Part shown: positions 17,516 to 26,883 of the stretch, piece after piece
Numbering within the stretch: the stretch's first letter is position 1
Layout: every line of letters starts with the position of its first letter
Source: SAR86 cluster bacterium
GTDB lineage: Bacteria > Pseudomonadota > Gammaproteobacteria > Magnimaribacterales > Magnimaribacteraceae
Assembly (NCBI GenBank): GCA_029268615.1
Contig: JAQWNM010000008.1
Coordinates: forward strand, 1-64,000
Direction: 5' to 3'
DNA length: 64,000 nucleotides
Notes under the pieces: model-generated
The model's input: only the letters and a program-made list of their open reading frames with translations
Database searches by the model: none
What the model was told of the DNA's origin: nothing
Position numbers and translations under genes: made by a program

Positions 17516-18483
17516 AAGTTCTGTTAATTAAGCTATCTTCTATGGGTGATTTAATGCATGCATTTCCTGCGATCAGCGAAGCTTCTAGCCACTACCCAGA
17601 TATACAGTTTGACTGGGTAGTAGATACCAATTTTGGCGAAGTACCGTCTTGGCACCCCAATGTTAGAAATATTCTAATTAGTAATCATAGAAATTGGAAA
17701 AAACAGCTTTTTAGCATATCTTCCCTAAAGGAGCTTAAGATTCTAAAAAATGAAATAAATGCTGAAGCATATGATTTTGTTATTGATATGCAAAATAATA
17801 TTAAAAGTGCTTTCATCTCATACCTTTATAAAGGTGAGGTTTTTGGCATGGATAAAAATAGTGTAAGAGAATACCCTGCTCATTGGGCTTATAGCAAGTC
17901 AACTTCAATATCAAAAGAATTGCATGCAATACAAAGACAAAATATCTTAATGTCCAGAGCTCTTGAGTATAAACCCAATAAAGAAAATTTTAATTATGGC
18001 GTTGATAAAACAAAATTTACTAAGCCAAAAATTGAAATCCCTGAAGAATTTGTCGTGATAGTTCAAAATGCTAGTTGGCATACTAAATTATGGTCTAAAG
18101 ATAACTGGAGAGATTTAATTCTATATATAGAGAAATTAGGTTTTAGGTCACTTTTACCTTCCGGAAATCTACAAGAATTAGACAGAGCTACAGAGATCAC
18201 CAGAAAAACAAATGCCATAGCTCTTGATCTAATGTCGTTGAATGAAATTAGTTATATAATTAATGAAGCAAAATTTTGCGTATGTTCTGACACAGGATTA
18301 GCCCACCTATCAGCATTAGTTGGCACTCCATCAATCACTCTATATGGGCCAACAAATAAAGATTTAATAGGTACTATGGGAGCAAATCAATATCACGTAG
18401 TTGGTGAAAACAAAAAAATGGAAAATATCTTATTGAAAGATATTATTAAAAAAATAGATCTACTAGGATTAGCCAATCTTTAG
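17512..18483 (+). CDS. waaC: Lipopolysaccharide heptosyltransferase I
   Basis: WaaC transfers the first L-glycero-D-manno-heptose onto KDO of the LPS inner core, at the cytoplasmic face of the inner membrane. The 323-residue GT-B glycosyltransferase starts MKVLLIKLSSMGDLMHAFPA and has the donor-site VCSDTGLAHLSALVGTPSITLYGPT (about 258-282), both typical of family GT9. It is coupled to the upstream 2OG oxygenase and its end overlaps the convergent SnoaL-like gene by 4 bases. It complements the KDO/lipid A genes at 1.6-6.3 kb. Confidence 0.94.
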   Translation: MKVLLIKLSSMGDLMHAFPAISEASSHYPDIQFDWVVDTNFGEVPSWHPNVRNILISNHRNWKKQLFSISSLKELKILKNEINAEAYDFVIDMQNNIKSAFISYLYKGEVFGMDKNSVREYPAHWAYSKSTSISKELHAIQRQNILMSRALEYKPNKENFNYGVDKTKFTKPKIEIPEEFVVIVQNASWHTKLWSKDNWRDLILYIEKLGFRSLLPSGNLQELDRATEITRKTNAIALDLMSLNEISYIINEAKFCVCSDTGLAHLSALVGTPSITLYGPTNKDLIGTMGANQYHVVGENKKMENILLKDIIKKIDLLGLANL

Positions 18484-19004
18484 ATTAATTTAAAGTATCC
18501 ATAAGAAGGATCATCCTTATTAGTTCCACCTATTGCTCCTCCCGATCTCAAACTATCTACTAACTCCCCCGAAGGAATGGCAGATTCTAAAGCATAGTCT
18601 GCTATCACTTTTCTATACAAAAATTGCCACCCTTTGGTAGTTTTTGTATATTTATCAAGATAGCGACTTCCTGTGCTTAAATTAACATCTTTGCCCATAG
18701 AATCTTTCATTATATGAACATTAAGTGTGTATACTTCGCCTTCTGCATAAGAGTTATTATCCGGATCTAGTTCAATGAGATGATTAAAAATCTGATGAGA
18801 GGTATGGGTGGTCTGCTTTAAAGCCTCTTTTACCCAAGTAACATAATCTTCCCCTGATCCTTTAAACATTCCACCGTGGTGATCTTCAGAACCTTTAGAA
18901 TATAATTGACTAAGCAACTTGAAGTCTCTTCTATCAATAGCCCGACTATACTTACAAACAAGTTGCTGTATTTCTAATATAGATTTTAGGCCTTCATTTG
19001 TCAT
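18480..19004 (-). CDS. SnoaL-like (NTF2 superfamily) protein
   Basis: This 174-residue protein shows the SnoaL_4-type pattern: an N-terminal helix with LEIQQLVCKYSRAIDRRDF, a strand with LYSKGSEDHHGG, then THTSHQIFNHLIEL and a late GWQFLYRKVIADYA. The fold is a cone-shaped barrel used by polyketide cyclases, ketosteroid isomerases and dehydratases. Relatives are common next to aromatic or steroid degradation genes. It precedes or follows a deazaflavin-type protein (11-base gap) in the same operon. Substrate unknown. Confidence 0.85.
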   Translation of the reverse strand: MTNEGLKSILEIQQLVCKYSRAIDRRDFKLLSQLYSKGSEDHHGGMFKGSGEDYVTWVKEALKQTTHTSHQIFNHLIELDPDNNSYAEGEVYTLNVHIMKDSMGKDVNLSTGSRYLDKYTKTTKGWQFLYRKVIADYALESAIPSGELVDSLRSGGAIGGTNKDDPSYGYFKLI

Positions 19005-19015
19005 ATGTTGCTTAA

Positions 19016-19450
19016 TTAATTAGTGGAACTGTTAACTTTCTTTAATAGGATGACTGGAATTACTCTCTTTGTTTTTTCTCTATACTGAGAAAACATAGGC
19101 ATTTTTTCTTCCATCTTTTTATAAAGATCAGTGCGTAGAGGTTCGTCCGTAATTTGAGCAATAGCTTGAAATTTCTCATCACCTACTTCAACTTCAACAT
19201 TGGGATATGCTTTAAGATTGTAGAACCAAGGCGGATTCTGTTCAGCTCCTGCCATAGATGCTATAACCACTATGTCATCCCCTTCTTCACTATATGCCAA
19301 AGGATTTAAGCGAGATTTACCAGACTTAGCTCCTGTGGTCGCTAATAAGAGCAAAGGAATTCCTGAAAATGGTTCACCTACTATTCCATGGTTTTTACGG
19401 AATTCTTGTATAATTTTTTTATTAAATTTTGTAGTCTCGTTATCTGTCAT
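19016..19450 (-). CDS. Deazaflavin (F420)-dependent nitroreductase-family protein
   Basis: This 144-residue protein has the DDN family core: LLLLATTGAKSGKSRLNPL, then IVVIASMAGAEQNPPWFYNL, then NVEVEVGDEKFQA. DDN relatives in actinobacteria bind coenzyme F420 or flavin and reduce nitro-compounds and quinones or unsaturated lactones. Family members also occur in marine gammaproteobacteria, where the cofactor is unclear. The downstream SnoaL-like gene is likely co-transcribed. No F420 biosynthesis gene is visible in this window. Confidence 0.88.
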   Translation of the reverse strand: MTDNETTKFNKKIIQEFRKNHGIVGEPFSGIPLLLLATTGAKSGKSRLNPLAYSEEGDDIVVIASMAGAEQNPPWFYNLKAYPNVEVEVGDEKFQAIAQITDEPLRTDLYKKMEEKMPMFSQYREKTKRVIPVILLKKVNSSTN

Positions 19451-19610
19451 AATCTTTTTCTATCTACAATATATATTAATTGAAAATTAATGAAGTGGAT
19501 ATATGCAAATGAAATATCTCAGATTATGAATTTCTCAGAAGAGGATTGTGGGGAAAGTATGGGAATATTAATCCAAGCTAATCTGGTGAGTTAGGGTTCT
19601 TAATAAACGG

Positions 19611-19799
19611 TTAGCCGTCTATGGTCAATGGGCAGAGTTGTACAGCACCTATAGTTATTGCTTTTGTTCCTGATACACACGAGTAATAGCAGATTTTATT
19701 CATTCCACTAGTCGTTTCATTTTCAAGGAAACACACTGCTGCACTAGCAGTCATTGAGTAAAGTAAAGCGATTACTGACACTATTTTTAGTTTTTTCAT
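19611..19799 (-). CDS. Small secreted cysteine-rich protein
   Basis: This 62-residue protein has a clear signal peptide (MKKLKIVSVIALLYSMTASA, cleavage after residue 20). The mature part of about 42 residues carries four Cys (23, 37, 41, 56), enough for two disulfides, with CYYSC in the middle and CPLTIDG at the end. A plausible GAAAGA-like ribosome site precedes the ATG. It resembles small conserved periplasmic proteins of unknown function in other proteobacteria, from memory only. It has about 160-190 bases of non-coding sequence on each side. Confidence 0.7.
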   Translation of the reverse strand: MKKLKIVSVIALLYSMTASAAVCFLENETTSGMNKICYYSCVSGTKAITIGAVQLCPLTIDG

Positions 19800-19992
19800 T
19801 CTTTCATCTTAACTCAATACCTCAGATCAGAAAAATTTTATCCAACACGAATCCAACAATATCTAAAAATAGTTAGGTAAAGGGAGCAAAAATAAATGAA
19901 GCTATATTCACTAATAGTCTTAATTTATAGAGATTTATTCACATGATAGAAACACAGATATCTTATTTAAGCCTGCATTTCATGTAATGCGG

Positions 19993-20079
19993 CGGATAGT
20001 GAGGGATTCGAACCCCCGAAGGGTTTCCCCTTGCCGGTTTTCAAGACCGGTGCATTCAACCAGACTCTGCCAACTATCC
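19993..20079 (-). tRNA. tRNA-Ser (anticodon UGA)
   Basis: Read on the minus strand, the acceptor arms GGATAGT and ACTATCC pair perfectly with discriminator G. The anticodon arm CCGGT-CTTGAAA-ACCGG gives anticodon TGA. A long variable arm (GGGGAAACCC type) and a T-arm with GGTTCGAATCC follow, as expected for a type II Ser tRNA. The base run after the discriminator reads CCG, so the CCA tail is not encoded and is added enzymatically. Confidence 0.97.
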
Positions 20080-20098
20080 TCTAAAAAAGAGAATTCTA

Positions 20099-20923
20099 TC
20101 ACATCTTTTCATTCGTTTTAGGCAAAAGGTCTTCTCTAATAAGAGGCCAAAATATTTCTTCTTTCCAAGGAAGTCTAGGGGAAATTGGCAGACCATAATT
20201 AGCCTGTCTAGCATTAGGTATCTTTGCAGTACCAAAGAAGGTGTCAAAAAAGAAAACTGAAATTGCATAGTTACCATTGGGATGTGCATTATCTCCAAAA
20301 GCATGATGGGCATGATGTGTATCTGGTAAAGTTATATATCTCTCTATGACTTTCCAAAAATGCTCTGAAGAAGGAAATCTTTTCCTTAAATAAAGATCCC
20401 ATCTAAAAGATGTGTGAGTTGCAGCATTAATAAAATAAGTAATTAAGACAGCTAATATAAATGGTCCCCCTAAGCCAAAATAGACTGCAAAGGCTCCTGT
20501 CCAAGTATGAGGAAGTAAGATAACCCAAAAAATATTATATCTATAAAGAACACCAATATTTAAATCTTCAGCGCTATGATGAGTTCTATGAACTTTCCAA
20601 AGCCAACGCCATTCATGAGCTTTCCTATGAACCCAGTAATGCATAAACTCATTAGTAAAAAAGAGAACTAAAAAAGCAGGAAGAAATGGTATTGATGATA
20701 AATAACCAGCATAGTCTGAAAAAAAAGTTACTGTAATATACCCTAACAATCCTCCTAATAAGGAACCAGAAATAATCGTTTGAGATAAAAACCCTGCAAT
20801 TGTAAAGAAAAAATCTTTTATAGGGACACGTGACCTTGAAAGTCTTCCAGATAAAAATTCAAGAAGGTAAAGCACAGGAAAAGTACCAAATATAATAATT
20901 ACCGCTATAGATTTAGGTTCCAT
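20099..20923 (-). CDS. Sterol desaturase / fatty acid hydroxylase family membrane protein
   Basis: This 274-residue inner-membrane protein has about four to five helices and the di-iron histidine set of the superfamily: HYWVHRKAHEWR, WKVHRTHHSAED, THTSFRW and DTHHAHHAFGDNAH. Members introduce a hydroxyl or double bond into sterols, carotenoids or fatty acids using O2. The short spacing and WLWKVHRTHHSAE are typical of bacterial members of unknown substrate. It lies just downstream of tRNA-Ser on the same strand orientation and stands alone. Confidence 0.92.
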   Translation of the reverse strand: MEPKSIAVIIIFGTFPVLYLLEFLSGRLSRSRVPIKDFFFTIAGFLSQTIISGSLLGGLLGYITVTFFSDYAGYLSSIPFLPAFLVLFFTNEFMHYWVHRKAHEWRWLWKVHRTHHSAEDLNIGVLYRYNIFWVILLPHTWTGAFAVYFGLGGPFILAVLITYFINAATHTSFRWDLYLRKRFPSSEHFWKVIERYITLPDTHHAHHAFGDNAHPNGNYAISVFFFDTFFGTAKIPNARQANYGLPISPRLPWKEEIFWPLIREDLLPKTNEKM

Positions 20924-21040
20924 AAAAAAAATATACTACGGATTCATTATTATTTCTATATAAAGATTTAGCTAGATACGCTAATATTATCGCTGTTTTT
21001 ATAGAATCTAAATTTGCTTTTTAAAATTAATGCAATATTT

Positions 21041-22126
21041 ATGTCCAATCTAGCCCAAAGCCATATTTCAAAATTTCTAACTGAAGATTTGATAAAAGGT
21101 CATCAGAAAAAACTATCAGCAGGTGCACCGCCGAAAGACATCGTTGATAAACTCTCTTCGTCTATTGTTAAAAACTTGTCATTAAATAATTCTACTTTAA
21201 TCGCTCATTATTATACTGATCCATGGATTCAAAAGTTAGCAGAAGAAACCGGAGGGATGGTAGGAGACTCTCTTGAAATGGCAAAATTTGGATACAAAAG
21301 TAAAGCCAATAATCTCATAGTAGTTGGAGTAAAATTTATGGCAGAAACAGCCAAGATTTTAAGCCCGAACAAATCAGTATTTGTACCTACCAAGGATGCT
21401 ACATGCTCTTTAGATTTAGGTTGTCCTGAAAATAAATTTAAGGAATTCATCTCAAAACATCCTGATAGAGAAGTTGTCGTATATGCAAATACTTCTGCAA
21501 AGGTAAAAGCTCTGTCAGATTGGGTTGTAACCTCTAGCATTGCAAAAGAAGTTATTGATCAATTAGATGCTGATGGTAAAAAAATACTTTGGGCTCCGGA
21601 TAAGTATCTTGGAAGCTATTTACAGAAAGAAACTGGTGCGGACATGATCTTATGGAATAGTGCATGCGTTGTACATGAAGAATTTAAATCAAAGGCCTTA
21701 AAAGACTTAAAAATAATTCATCCTGACGCAGGTATTCTGGTGCATCCTGAAGCCCCCGAAGATGTCATTAACATGGCTGATGCAGTTGGTTCAACATCAC
21801 AACTTATTAAGGCTGCAAAAGATCTGAATTATAACAAGCTAATCGTGGCTACTGATAAATCAATTTTCTATAAAATGCAAATGGCCGCTCCAGGCAAAGA
21901 ATTAATAGAGGCTCCAACTGGAGGAGCAAGTTCTTCATGTAAAAGTTGTGCTCATTGCCCCTGGATGGCACTAAATTCATTAGAAAATCTTCATGAATGT
22001 GTCTTAAGTCTTCATAATGAAATTAATTTAGATGATGAATTGATAGATAAAGCTAAAAAGCCCTTAGATAGAATGCTTAACTTTAATGCATATGACAACA
22101 CTTTCACACAAAGAAAAAGTCTATAA
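21041..22126 (+). CDS. nadA: Quinolinate synthase NadA
   Basis: NadA condenses iminoaspartate with dihydroxyacetone phosphate to quinolinate, the first unique precursor of NAD. The ATG at 21041 is preferred over a TTG at 21014, giving 361 residues. The 4Fe-4S cysteines are visible in [21 protein letters not shown] and [30 protein letters not shown] and VHPEAPEDV are further family motifs. The 3' end overlaps nadC by 41 bases, so the pair is one transcription unit. No nadB is in this window. Confidence 0.96.
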   Translation: MSNLAQSHISKFLTEDLIKGHQKKLSAGAPPKDIVDKLSSSIVKNLSLNNSTLIAHYYTDPWIQKLAEETGGMVGDSLEMAKFGYKSKANNLIVVGVKFMAETAKILSPNKSVFVPTKDATCSLDLGCPENKFKEFISKHPDREVVVYANTSAKVKALSDWVVTSSIAKEVIDQLDADGKKILWAPDKYLGSYLQKETGADMILWNSACVVHEEFKSKALKDLKIIHPDAGILVHPEAPEDVINMADAVGSTSQLIKAAKDLNYNKLIVATDKSIFYKMQMAAPGKELIEAPTGGASSSCKSCAHCPWMALNSLENLHECVLSLHNEINLDDELIDKAKKPLDRMLNFNAYDNTFTQRKSL

Positions 22127-22925
22127 ATCAGTAATAAATGCTTTAGAAGAGGATATTGGTTCTGGAGATATCACTGCCAAGATAATTCCAATTAATAAAA
22201 CTTCTAAAGCTAATTTAATTATAAGAAATCCATCTATTTTATGTGGTGTAGATTGGTTCAATGATAGCTTTACTCATTTAAATAAAGACATATCGATACT
22301 TTGGTGTAAGCAAGAAGGTGAAAAATTAGAAGTTAATGATGTAGTTGCTCAGATAAACGGCCCGACGCGTGAAATATTGACAGGAGAAAGAACGGCTTTA
22401 AATTTTCTACAGTTCATGTCAGGTATAGCTTATAAAACTTCCATTTACAAAGAAATTATAAACAATACTTCTATATCTATTATGGATACTAGAAAAACTA
22501 TCCCTAATTTAAGGTACGAACAAAAATATGCTGTTAAGTGCGGAGGTGGAAAAAATCATAGAATAGGTTTGTTTGATGCTGTACTAATTAAAGAGAATCA
22601 TATTCAGGCAGCTGGATCAATTAAAGAAGCCATTAATACTTTTAAAATCAATAAAATCAATTCTATAGAAGTAGAAGTTCAAAATATTACTGAATTAAAA
22701 GAAGCAATTCACTTTCAAGCAGATATAGTAATGTTGGATAATTTCAGCATTGATGATATTAAAGAGGCAATTAAGATAAACAATAATAGAGTCTTATTGG
22801 AAGTCTCCGGAAACATAGATCTCAATAAAATTAATGAATTAATAACCTTAGACCTAGATTATATCTCGACAGGTGATTTAACTAAAAATGTAGACGCTGC
22901 AGATTACTCTCTTCTCATTGAATAA
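22086..22925 (+). CDS. nadC: Nicotinate-nucleotide pyrophosphorylase (carboxylating) NadC
   Basis: NadC converts quinolinate and PRPP to nicotinic acid mononucleotide with loss of CO2. The 279 residues include [32 protein letters not shown], the catalytic [30 protein letters not shown] and LLEVSGNI, all diagnostic. ATG codons at 22086 and 22092 both fit the start. It overlaps nadA by 41 bases, which couples the two steps of NAD synthesis. Confidence 0.96.
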   Translation: MHMTTLSHKEKVYKSVINALEEDIGSGDITAKIIPINKTSKANLIIRNPSILCGVDWFNDSFTHLNKDISILWCKQEGEKLEVNDVVAQINGPTREILTGERTALNFLQFMSGIAYKTSIYKEIINNTSISIMDTRKTIPNLRYEQKYAVKCGGGKNHRIGLFDAVLIKENHIQAAGSIKEAINTFKINKINSIEVEVQNITELKEAIHFQADIVMLDNFSIDDIKEAIKINNNRVLLEVSGNIDLNKINELITLDLDYISTGDLTKNVDAADYSLLIE

Positions 22926-22936
22926 AGAATTTATTA

Positions 22937-24382
22937 TCAATTAAGATCATATTCAGAAAATTTCGGGTAAGTATTTTCTAAAAAATATTCTAGATGACCT
23001 TTGTCATAATTATTTAATATTTTTCCATCTTCATTTTTATACCAACTATTACAATTAGAAGAAAAAACTGTACCTAAAAGACCCTCTTGCAATCCTTTGT
23101 TATAAGAATTCATGGCTTGTTCTCTAGGAGTTATTATGCTCTTTTTTAACTTTACAACCTTCTTGATACACTTAATTGTATATTTTACTTGGCATTCAAT
23201 CATAAAAATTATTGAGTTATGTCCCAAATTAGTATTTGGACCATATAGCATAAAAAAATTAGGGAATTCAGCTATCATTACACCTCTATGTGCTTTTACA
23301 CCCTGTTTCCAATATTCATTAAGAGAGATATTTTTATGATTAGTAACTTCTAAAGGTGTGAAAAATTTAGATGTCTGAAAGCCTGTTCCGTAAATTATGA
23401 CATCTACTTCCTCTTCATTATTATTGACATCTATAACAGAATTTTCTGAAATTTCTTTAATAGGAACATCTATGACATGGACATTGTCTTTAACTAAAGT
23501 TTCATAATAGTCTTCTACGACAAGAAGTCTTTTACAGCCAATCTCATAGTCTGGAATTAGTTTTTTTAATAAGATCGGATCCTTAATAATAGAAGATAAG
23601 TATTCTCTTATCTTCTTTTTTACTACTTTGGTATACCAGGTTTGTTTTACGATGGCATAAAAATTACTACCTAGTTGTAACCAAATAAAGAACCGATAGA
23701 TTCTTTGAACAAAAGGTAAATATTTAAAAATATTTTTTTGAAAAGAAGAATAAGCAAAATCATTTCTACTCATAGCCCAATGAGCTGATCGCTGATATAC
23801 AGTCAATTTCTTAGCTTTTGTTCCAACATGAGGAATGAACTGGACTGCACTTCCTCCATTGCCTATAACTGCAATTCTTTTGTCTTCTAGTCCTAGGGAG
23901 TGATCCCAATGAGATGAATGAAAAGAGCGTCCTTTAAATTCACTCTGCCCCTTTATATATGGAATATGAGCTGAATTTAATTGACCTAACCCTGAAACGA
24001 GGAATCTAGCTTTATATTTTTGCTTAGTTGAAGACTCTAATACCCAAACTCCTTCATCATTATCAAAATTTGCAGATACTATTTCTGTATTAAATGTTAT
24101 ATTTTGACGGATTTCATATTTATCAGCACAAAAATTTAGATAATCATTTATTTCTTTAGAACCTGAATATTTCCTAGTCCAATCATCCTTAATCTCAAAA
24201 GAAAAAGAATATAGGTGAGAGGGTACATCACATGCCGCACCTGGATATGTATTATCATGCCAAGTACCTCCCAATGCAGGCGATTTTTCAAAAACTTCAA
24301 AAGAATTAATTCCAAATTTTTTTAACTGAATAGAAATACAGATTCCAGAAAAACCTGCCCCTAATATAGCTACTTCTATCAA
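22937..24382 (-). CDS. Flavin-dependent monooxygenase, Baeyer-Villiger type
   Basis: This 481-residue FAD/NADPH enzyme should insert one oxygen into a ketone (giving ester or lactone) or oxidise N or S. The fingerprint FKGRSFHSSHW at 149-159 fits the BVMO pattern FxGxxxHxxxW. It lies between the FAD loop GAGFSG (8-13) and the NADPH loop GNGGSA (174-179). TYPGAACDVPSHLYSF is typical of the cyclohexanone / phenylacetone monooxygenase group. It starts 2 bases after the crotonase gene ends, so ring opening followed by acyl-CoA metabolism is plausible. Confidence 0.92.
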   Translation of the reverse strand: MIEVAILGAGFSGICISIQLKKFGINSFEVFEKSPALGGTWHDNTYPGAACDVPSHLYSFSFEIKDDWTRKYSGSKEINDYLNFCADKYEIRQNITFNTEIVSANFDNDEGVWVLESSTKQKYKARFLVSGLGQLNSAHIPYIKGQSEFKGRSFHSSHWDHSLGLEDKRIAVIGNGGSAVQFIPHVGTKAKKLTVYQRSAHWAMSRNDFAYSSFQKNIFKYLPFVQRIYRFFIWLQLGSNFYAIVKQTWYTKVVKKKIREYLSSIIKDPILLKKLIPDYEIGCKRLLVVEDYYETLVKDNVHVIDVPIKEISENSVIDVNNNEEEVDVIIYGTGFQTSKFFTPLEVTNHKNISLNEYWKQGVKAHRGVMIAEFPNFFMLYGPNTNLGHNSIIFMIECQVKYTIKCIKKVVKLKKSIITPREQAMNSYNKGLQEGLLGTVFSSNCNSWYKNEDGKILNNYDKGHLEYFLENTYPKFSEYDLN

Positions 24383-24384
24383 AA

Positions 24385-25158
24385 CTATGATCTTGTAAAA
24401 ATAGGTTTACGCCTTTCAGTTGAGGCTGCAATGCCTTCTCTAAAGTCAGAAGTAGACTGTAATCTTTTTTGTTCAGCTAACTCCCAAGAGATTATTTTTT
24501 CTACGTCATCTGCTAAACCTTGTCTTATAGTACTTCTTATAGCCTCAACTGCTAAAGGCCCTGCTGAAGCTATTTCAGAAGCTAATTCGTATGCTTTATT
24601 CATTAATTCTGCTTGAGGAACTAAAAAATCAGCTAAACCAATTTCTAATGCCTCTTCACCCTTGAGGCGTTTACCTGTTAATAACATCATGGATGCATTT
24701 TGATTCCCTACTACTCTAGGTAAAGTGACTGTGGTTCCAAAGCCCTGATGAAACCCTAGTTGAGAGAAGTTTGAACTAAACCTTGATTCAGGAGATGCTA
24801 TCCTAAAATCAGCTACAAGGGATACTCCTAAGCCGCCGCCTATTGCTCCTCCTTGTACGGCTGCAATAATAGGTTTTTTATTCCTAAATAATTTTACAGC
24901 CTCTTTATAGAGTTTGTCTATTGGATCAATACCATCAACTAACTCTCTGTCTCCACTAAAGTTAGCTCCAGCACAAAAGTGCTTACCTTCTGAGCATAAA
25001 ACAATCACCCTGCATTCATCAGACTTATCTAATTCATTAAATGCTTCAGCTATCTGCCCGATCAGACTAAAATCAAAAAAATTATTAGGAGCTCTGTGTA
25101 TAGTAATGGTAGCTATAAACTCTGATACAGAAACCTTTATATCCTCAAAATTATTCAT
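24385..25158 (-). CDS. Enoyl-CoA hydratase/isomerase (crotonase) family protein, both catalytic Glu positions replaced
   Basis: This 257-residue crotonase has the oxyanion-hole segments HFCAGANF (60-67) and QGGAIGGGLGVSLVADF (102-118). Aligned by motif to rat enoyl-CoA hydratase, Glu144 corresponds to Gly111 and Glu164 to Phe131, so ordinary hydration of enoyl-CoA is unlikely. Other crotonase reactions (isomerase, hydrolase, C-C bond cleavage) remain possible. It sits between the alkylsulfatase and the Baeyer-Villiger enzyme in one minus-strand operon. Confidence 0.88.
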   Translation of the reverse strand: MNNFEDIKVSVSEFIATITIHRAPNNFFDFSLIGQIAEAFNELDKSDECRVIVLCSEGKHFCAGANFSGDRELVDGIDPIDKLYKEAVKLFRNKKPIIAAVQGGAIGGGLGVSLVADFRIASPESRFSSNFSQLGFHQGFGTTVTLPRVVGNQNASMMLLTGKRLKGEEALEIGLADFLVPQAELMNKAYELASEIASAGPLAVEAIRSTIRQGLADDVEKIISWELAEQKRLQSTSDFREGIAASTERRKPIFTRS

Positions 25159-25160
25159 GT

Positions 25161-26861
25161 TTACTCCTTAAATGTATTAAAAAAAGATATTAGTCGTAGT
25201 TGCTGACCCGAAACTTCAATAGAACCAGTTGCAATAGCCACTGGTAAACTCCTTAAACCTACAACTACTTCTTTCCAAGTTTGCTCAACTGTTATTACTT
25301 GAATATCAGAACCCTCTAAAGCATAAGGCTGGACTTCTAATACTCCATTCCTAAGTATCAAAGTGAAAGATTTATTTGTATCTGTAAATTTAAATAATAC
25401 CCTCATATCATTACCAAGAGCATTCTCAGGAATAACATTAACCTTCAATGTTTCGAAAAGGATATCTATAGGATATTGAGTTAGTAACTCTTTAGAAGGT
25501 GTTGTTAGTAGTGTCGTTTCAGGAGGTTTAATAAGATCTTGAGCACTACTTAAATAATAATATCTAGCATTTGGATTGCTTTGAATCTCTGCTAATTTAT
25601 TCAATGCAGATATTCTTATATCTACTGCTTCCTGATTATCTTGATACTCTAATAAATAATCAGTTAATTGAAGGACCCATTGATAATCTTCATTTTCATA
25701 AGACTCCTTAATTTCTGATAGCACTCTTTCAACTCCCCCAGCTAATTGTAAAATTTTTATAGATTCTTCTTGTGGATCCAAGGGGTGTAAATTAGTTGGG
25801 TTTCCATCAAACCAGCCTAAGTAGCCACTAAAAACATTTCTAGAAGACCAACTAGGAGAACCATAAAATTCTTGTAAATAAATAGAATCTTTTAATTTTG
25901 GTGGAAGTTTAATCTGAGATGCAATTTGATTAGGCGTCATGCCTTTATTCATTAATCTAATAGTCTGATCATGTACATACTGAATACCATCTCTATACTC
26001 AGTAAGCGCTTCATATATTTTATTTTTACCAAGGATAGGTCTAGTATGGCTTGGGATGAGAAATTCTGGTTTAAGATATCTCATAATATCTAAACTAGCT
26101 ACCCATCTTACTAAATCTCTATAAGGGGTACCTCTTATAGTGTATAAATTTGGAAAAGCTTTATAAAAATTGTCACCAGGTAATAGAACTTTTTTCTCGG
26201 GAAGCCAAACTAATAATTGATCATTTGTCTCTCCTGGAGCATGAATAAGTTCAATTTCTATACCTGAAATATTTATATTTAATTTCTCATCAAAGGTTAT
26301 ATTTGGAACTAGAAGTCCACTGTTTCTAGAGTCTCTTCCTATCTCTAAAAAAGGGCCAATTCCATTATTAGTAATGTCATTTAGAGGAAATCTATTACCA
26401 AACATTTTTGAAGACCTATCTGAAATAATGGGCCTGACGATTCCTAAAACTCTATTAATATAATCTTGGGTTGTTCTATGGGCGTAAATATCTGGAGAAG
26501 AATTTTCAGCAAAAACTTTAGCCCCATAAATATGATCTCCGTGATTATGAGTATAGATAATTGCAACAACAGGATTAGAATTAATTTTATCAAATTCCTT
26601 TTTTACTTCAGTAGCTGTTTCTATAGTTCCTGTTGTGTCGACGATAATATTGCCGCCCTCTCCCTCGATTAAAATAGCATTAGCTAAGGCATATCCAATT
26701 GCGACATGTACTCCTTTTGCAACTTCTATTACTCCCTTCTTAAATTCTAAGGAATGGTCTTTTAGTTTTGTATTTTGTTCAATCGGATCAACAGAGGTTA
26801 AAGTTTCTTTCTGACAAGAAAATAAGATAATTAGTAAAAAGAACGAAAAAAGTTTTTTCAT
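25161..26861 (-). CDS. Alkyl sulfatase, metallo-beta-lactamase fold, predicted lipoprotein
   Basis: SdsA-type alkylsulfatases cleave sulfate from alkyl sulfate esters with a two-zinc site. The 566-residue protein begins with a lipoprotein signal (lipobox LFSC, Cys16), so it is probably anchored in the envelope. The zinc motif THNHGDH lies at 104-110. NRFPLNDITNNGIGPF, HAPGETNDQLLVWLP and SHTRPILG follow, then an alkylsulfatase dimerisation domain (YLGWFDGNPTNLHPL) and a C-terminal SCP2-like domain. It is about 80-90 residues shorter than SdsA. It is likely to let the cell use sulfated lipids or surfactant-like compounds. Confidence 0.93.
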   Translation of the reverse strand: MKKLFSFFLLIILFSCQKETLTSVDPIEQNTKLKDHSLEFKKGVIEVAKGVHVAIGYALANAILIEGEGGNIIVDTTGTIETATEVKKEFDKINSNPVVAIIYTHNHGDHIYGAKVFAENSSPDIYAHRTTQDYINRVLGIVRPIISDRSSKMFGNRFPLNDITNNGIGPFLEIGRDSRNSGLLVPNITFDEKLNINISGIEIELIHAPGETNDQLLVWLPEKKVLLPGDNFYKAFPNLYTIRGTPYRDLVRWVASLDIMRYLKPEFLIPSHTRPILGKNKIYEALTEYRDGIQYVHDQTIRLMNKGMTPNQIASQIKLPPKLKDSIYLQEFYGSPSWSSRNVFSGYLGWFDGNPTNLHPLDPQEESIKILQLAGGVERVLSEIKESYENEDYQWVLQLTDYLLEYQDNQEAVDIRISALNKLAEIQSNPNARYYYLSSAQDLIKPPETTLLTTPSKELLTQYPIDILFETLKVNVIPENALGNDMRVLFKFTDTNKSFTLILRNGVLEVQPYALEGSDIQVITVEQTWKEVVVGLRSLPVAIATGSIEVSGQQLRLISFFNTFKE

Positions 26862-26883
26862 AGAAATAATTATAATGATTTAG

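Noticed and set aside
20074-20313. 79-codon minus-strand frame
   Set aside because: It overlaps the tRNA-side end of the sterol-desaturase-family gene in another frame and shows no motif.
21229-21540. Open frame on the minus strand inside nadA
   Set aside because: It is antisense to strongly conserved nadA codons and has no motif or ribosome site.
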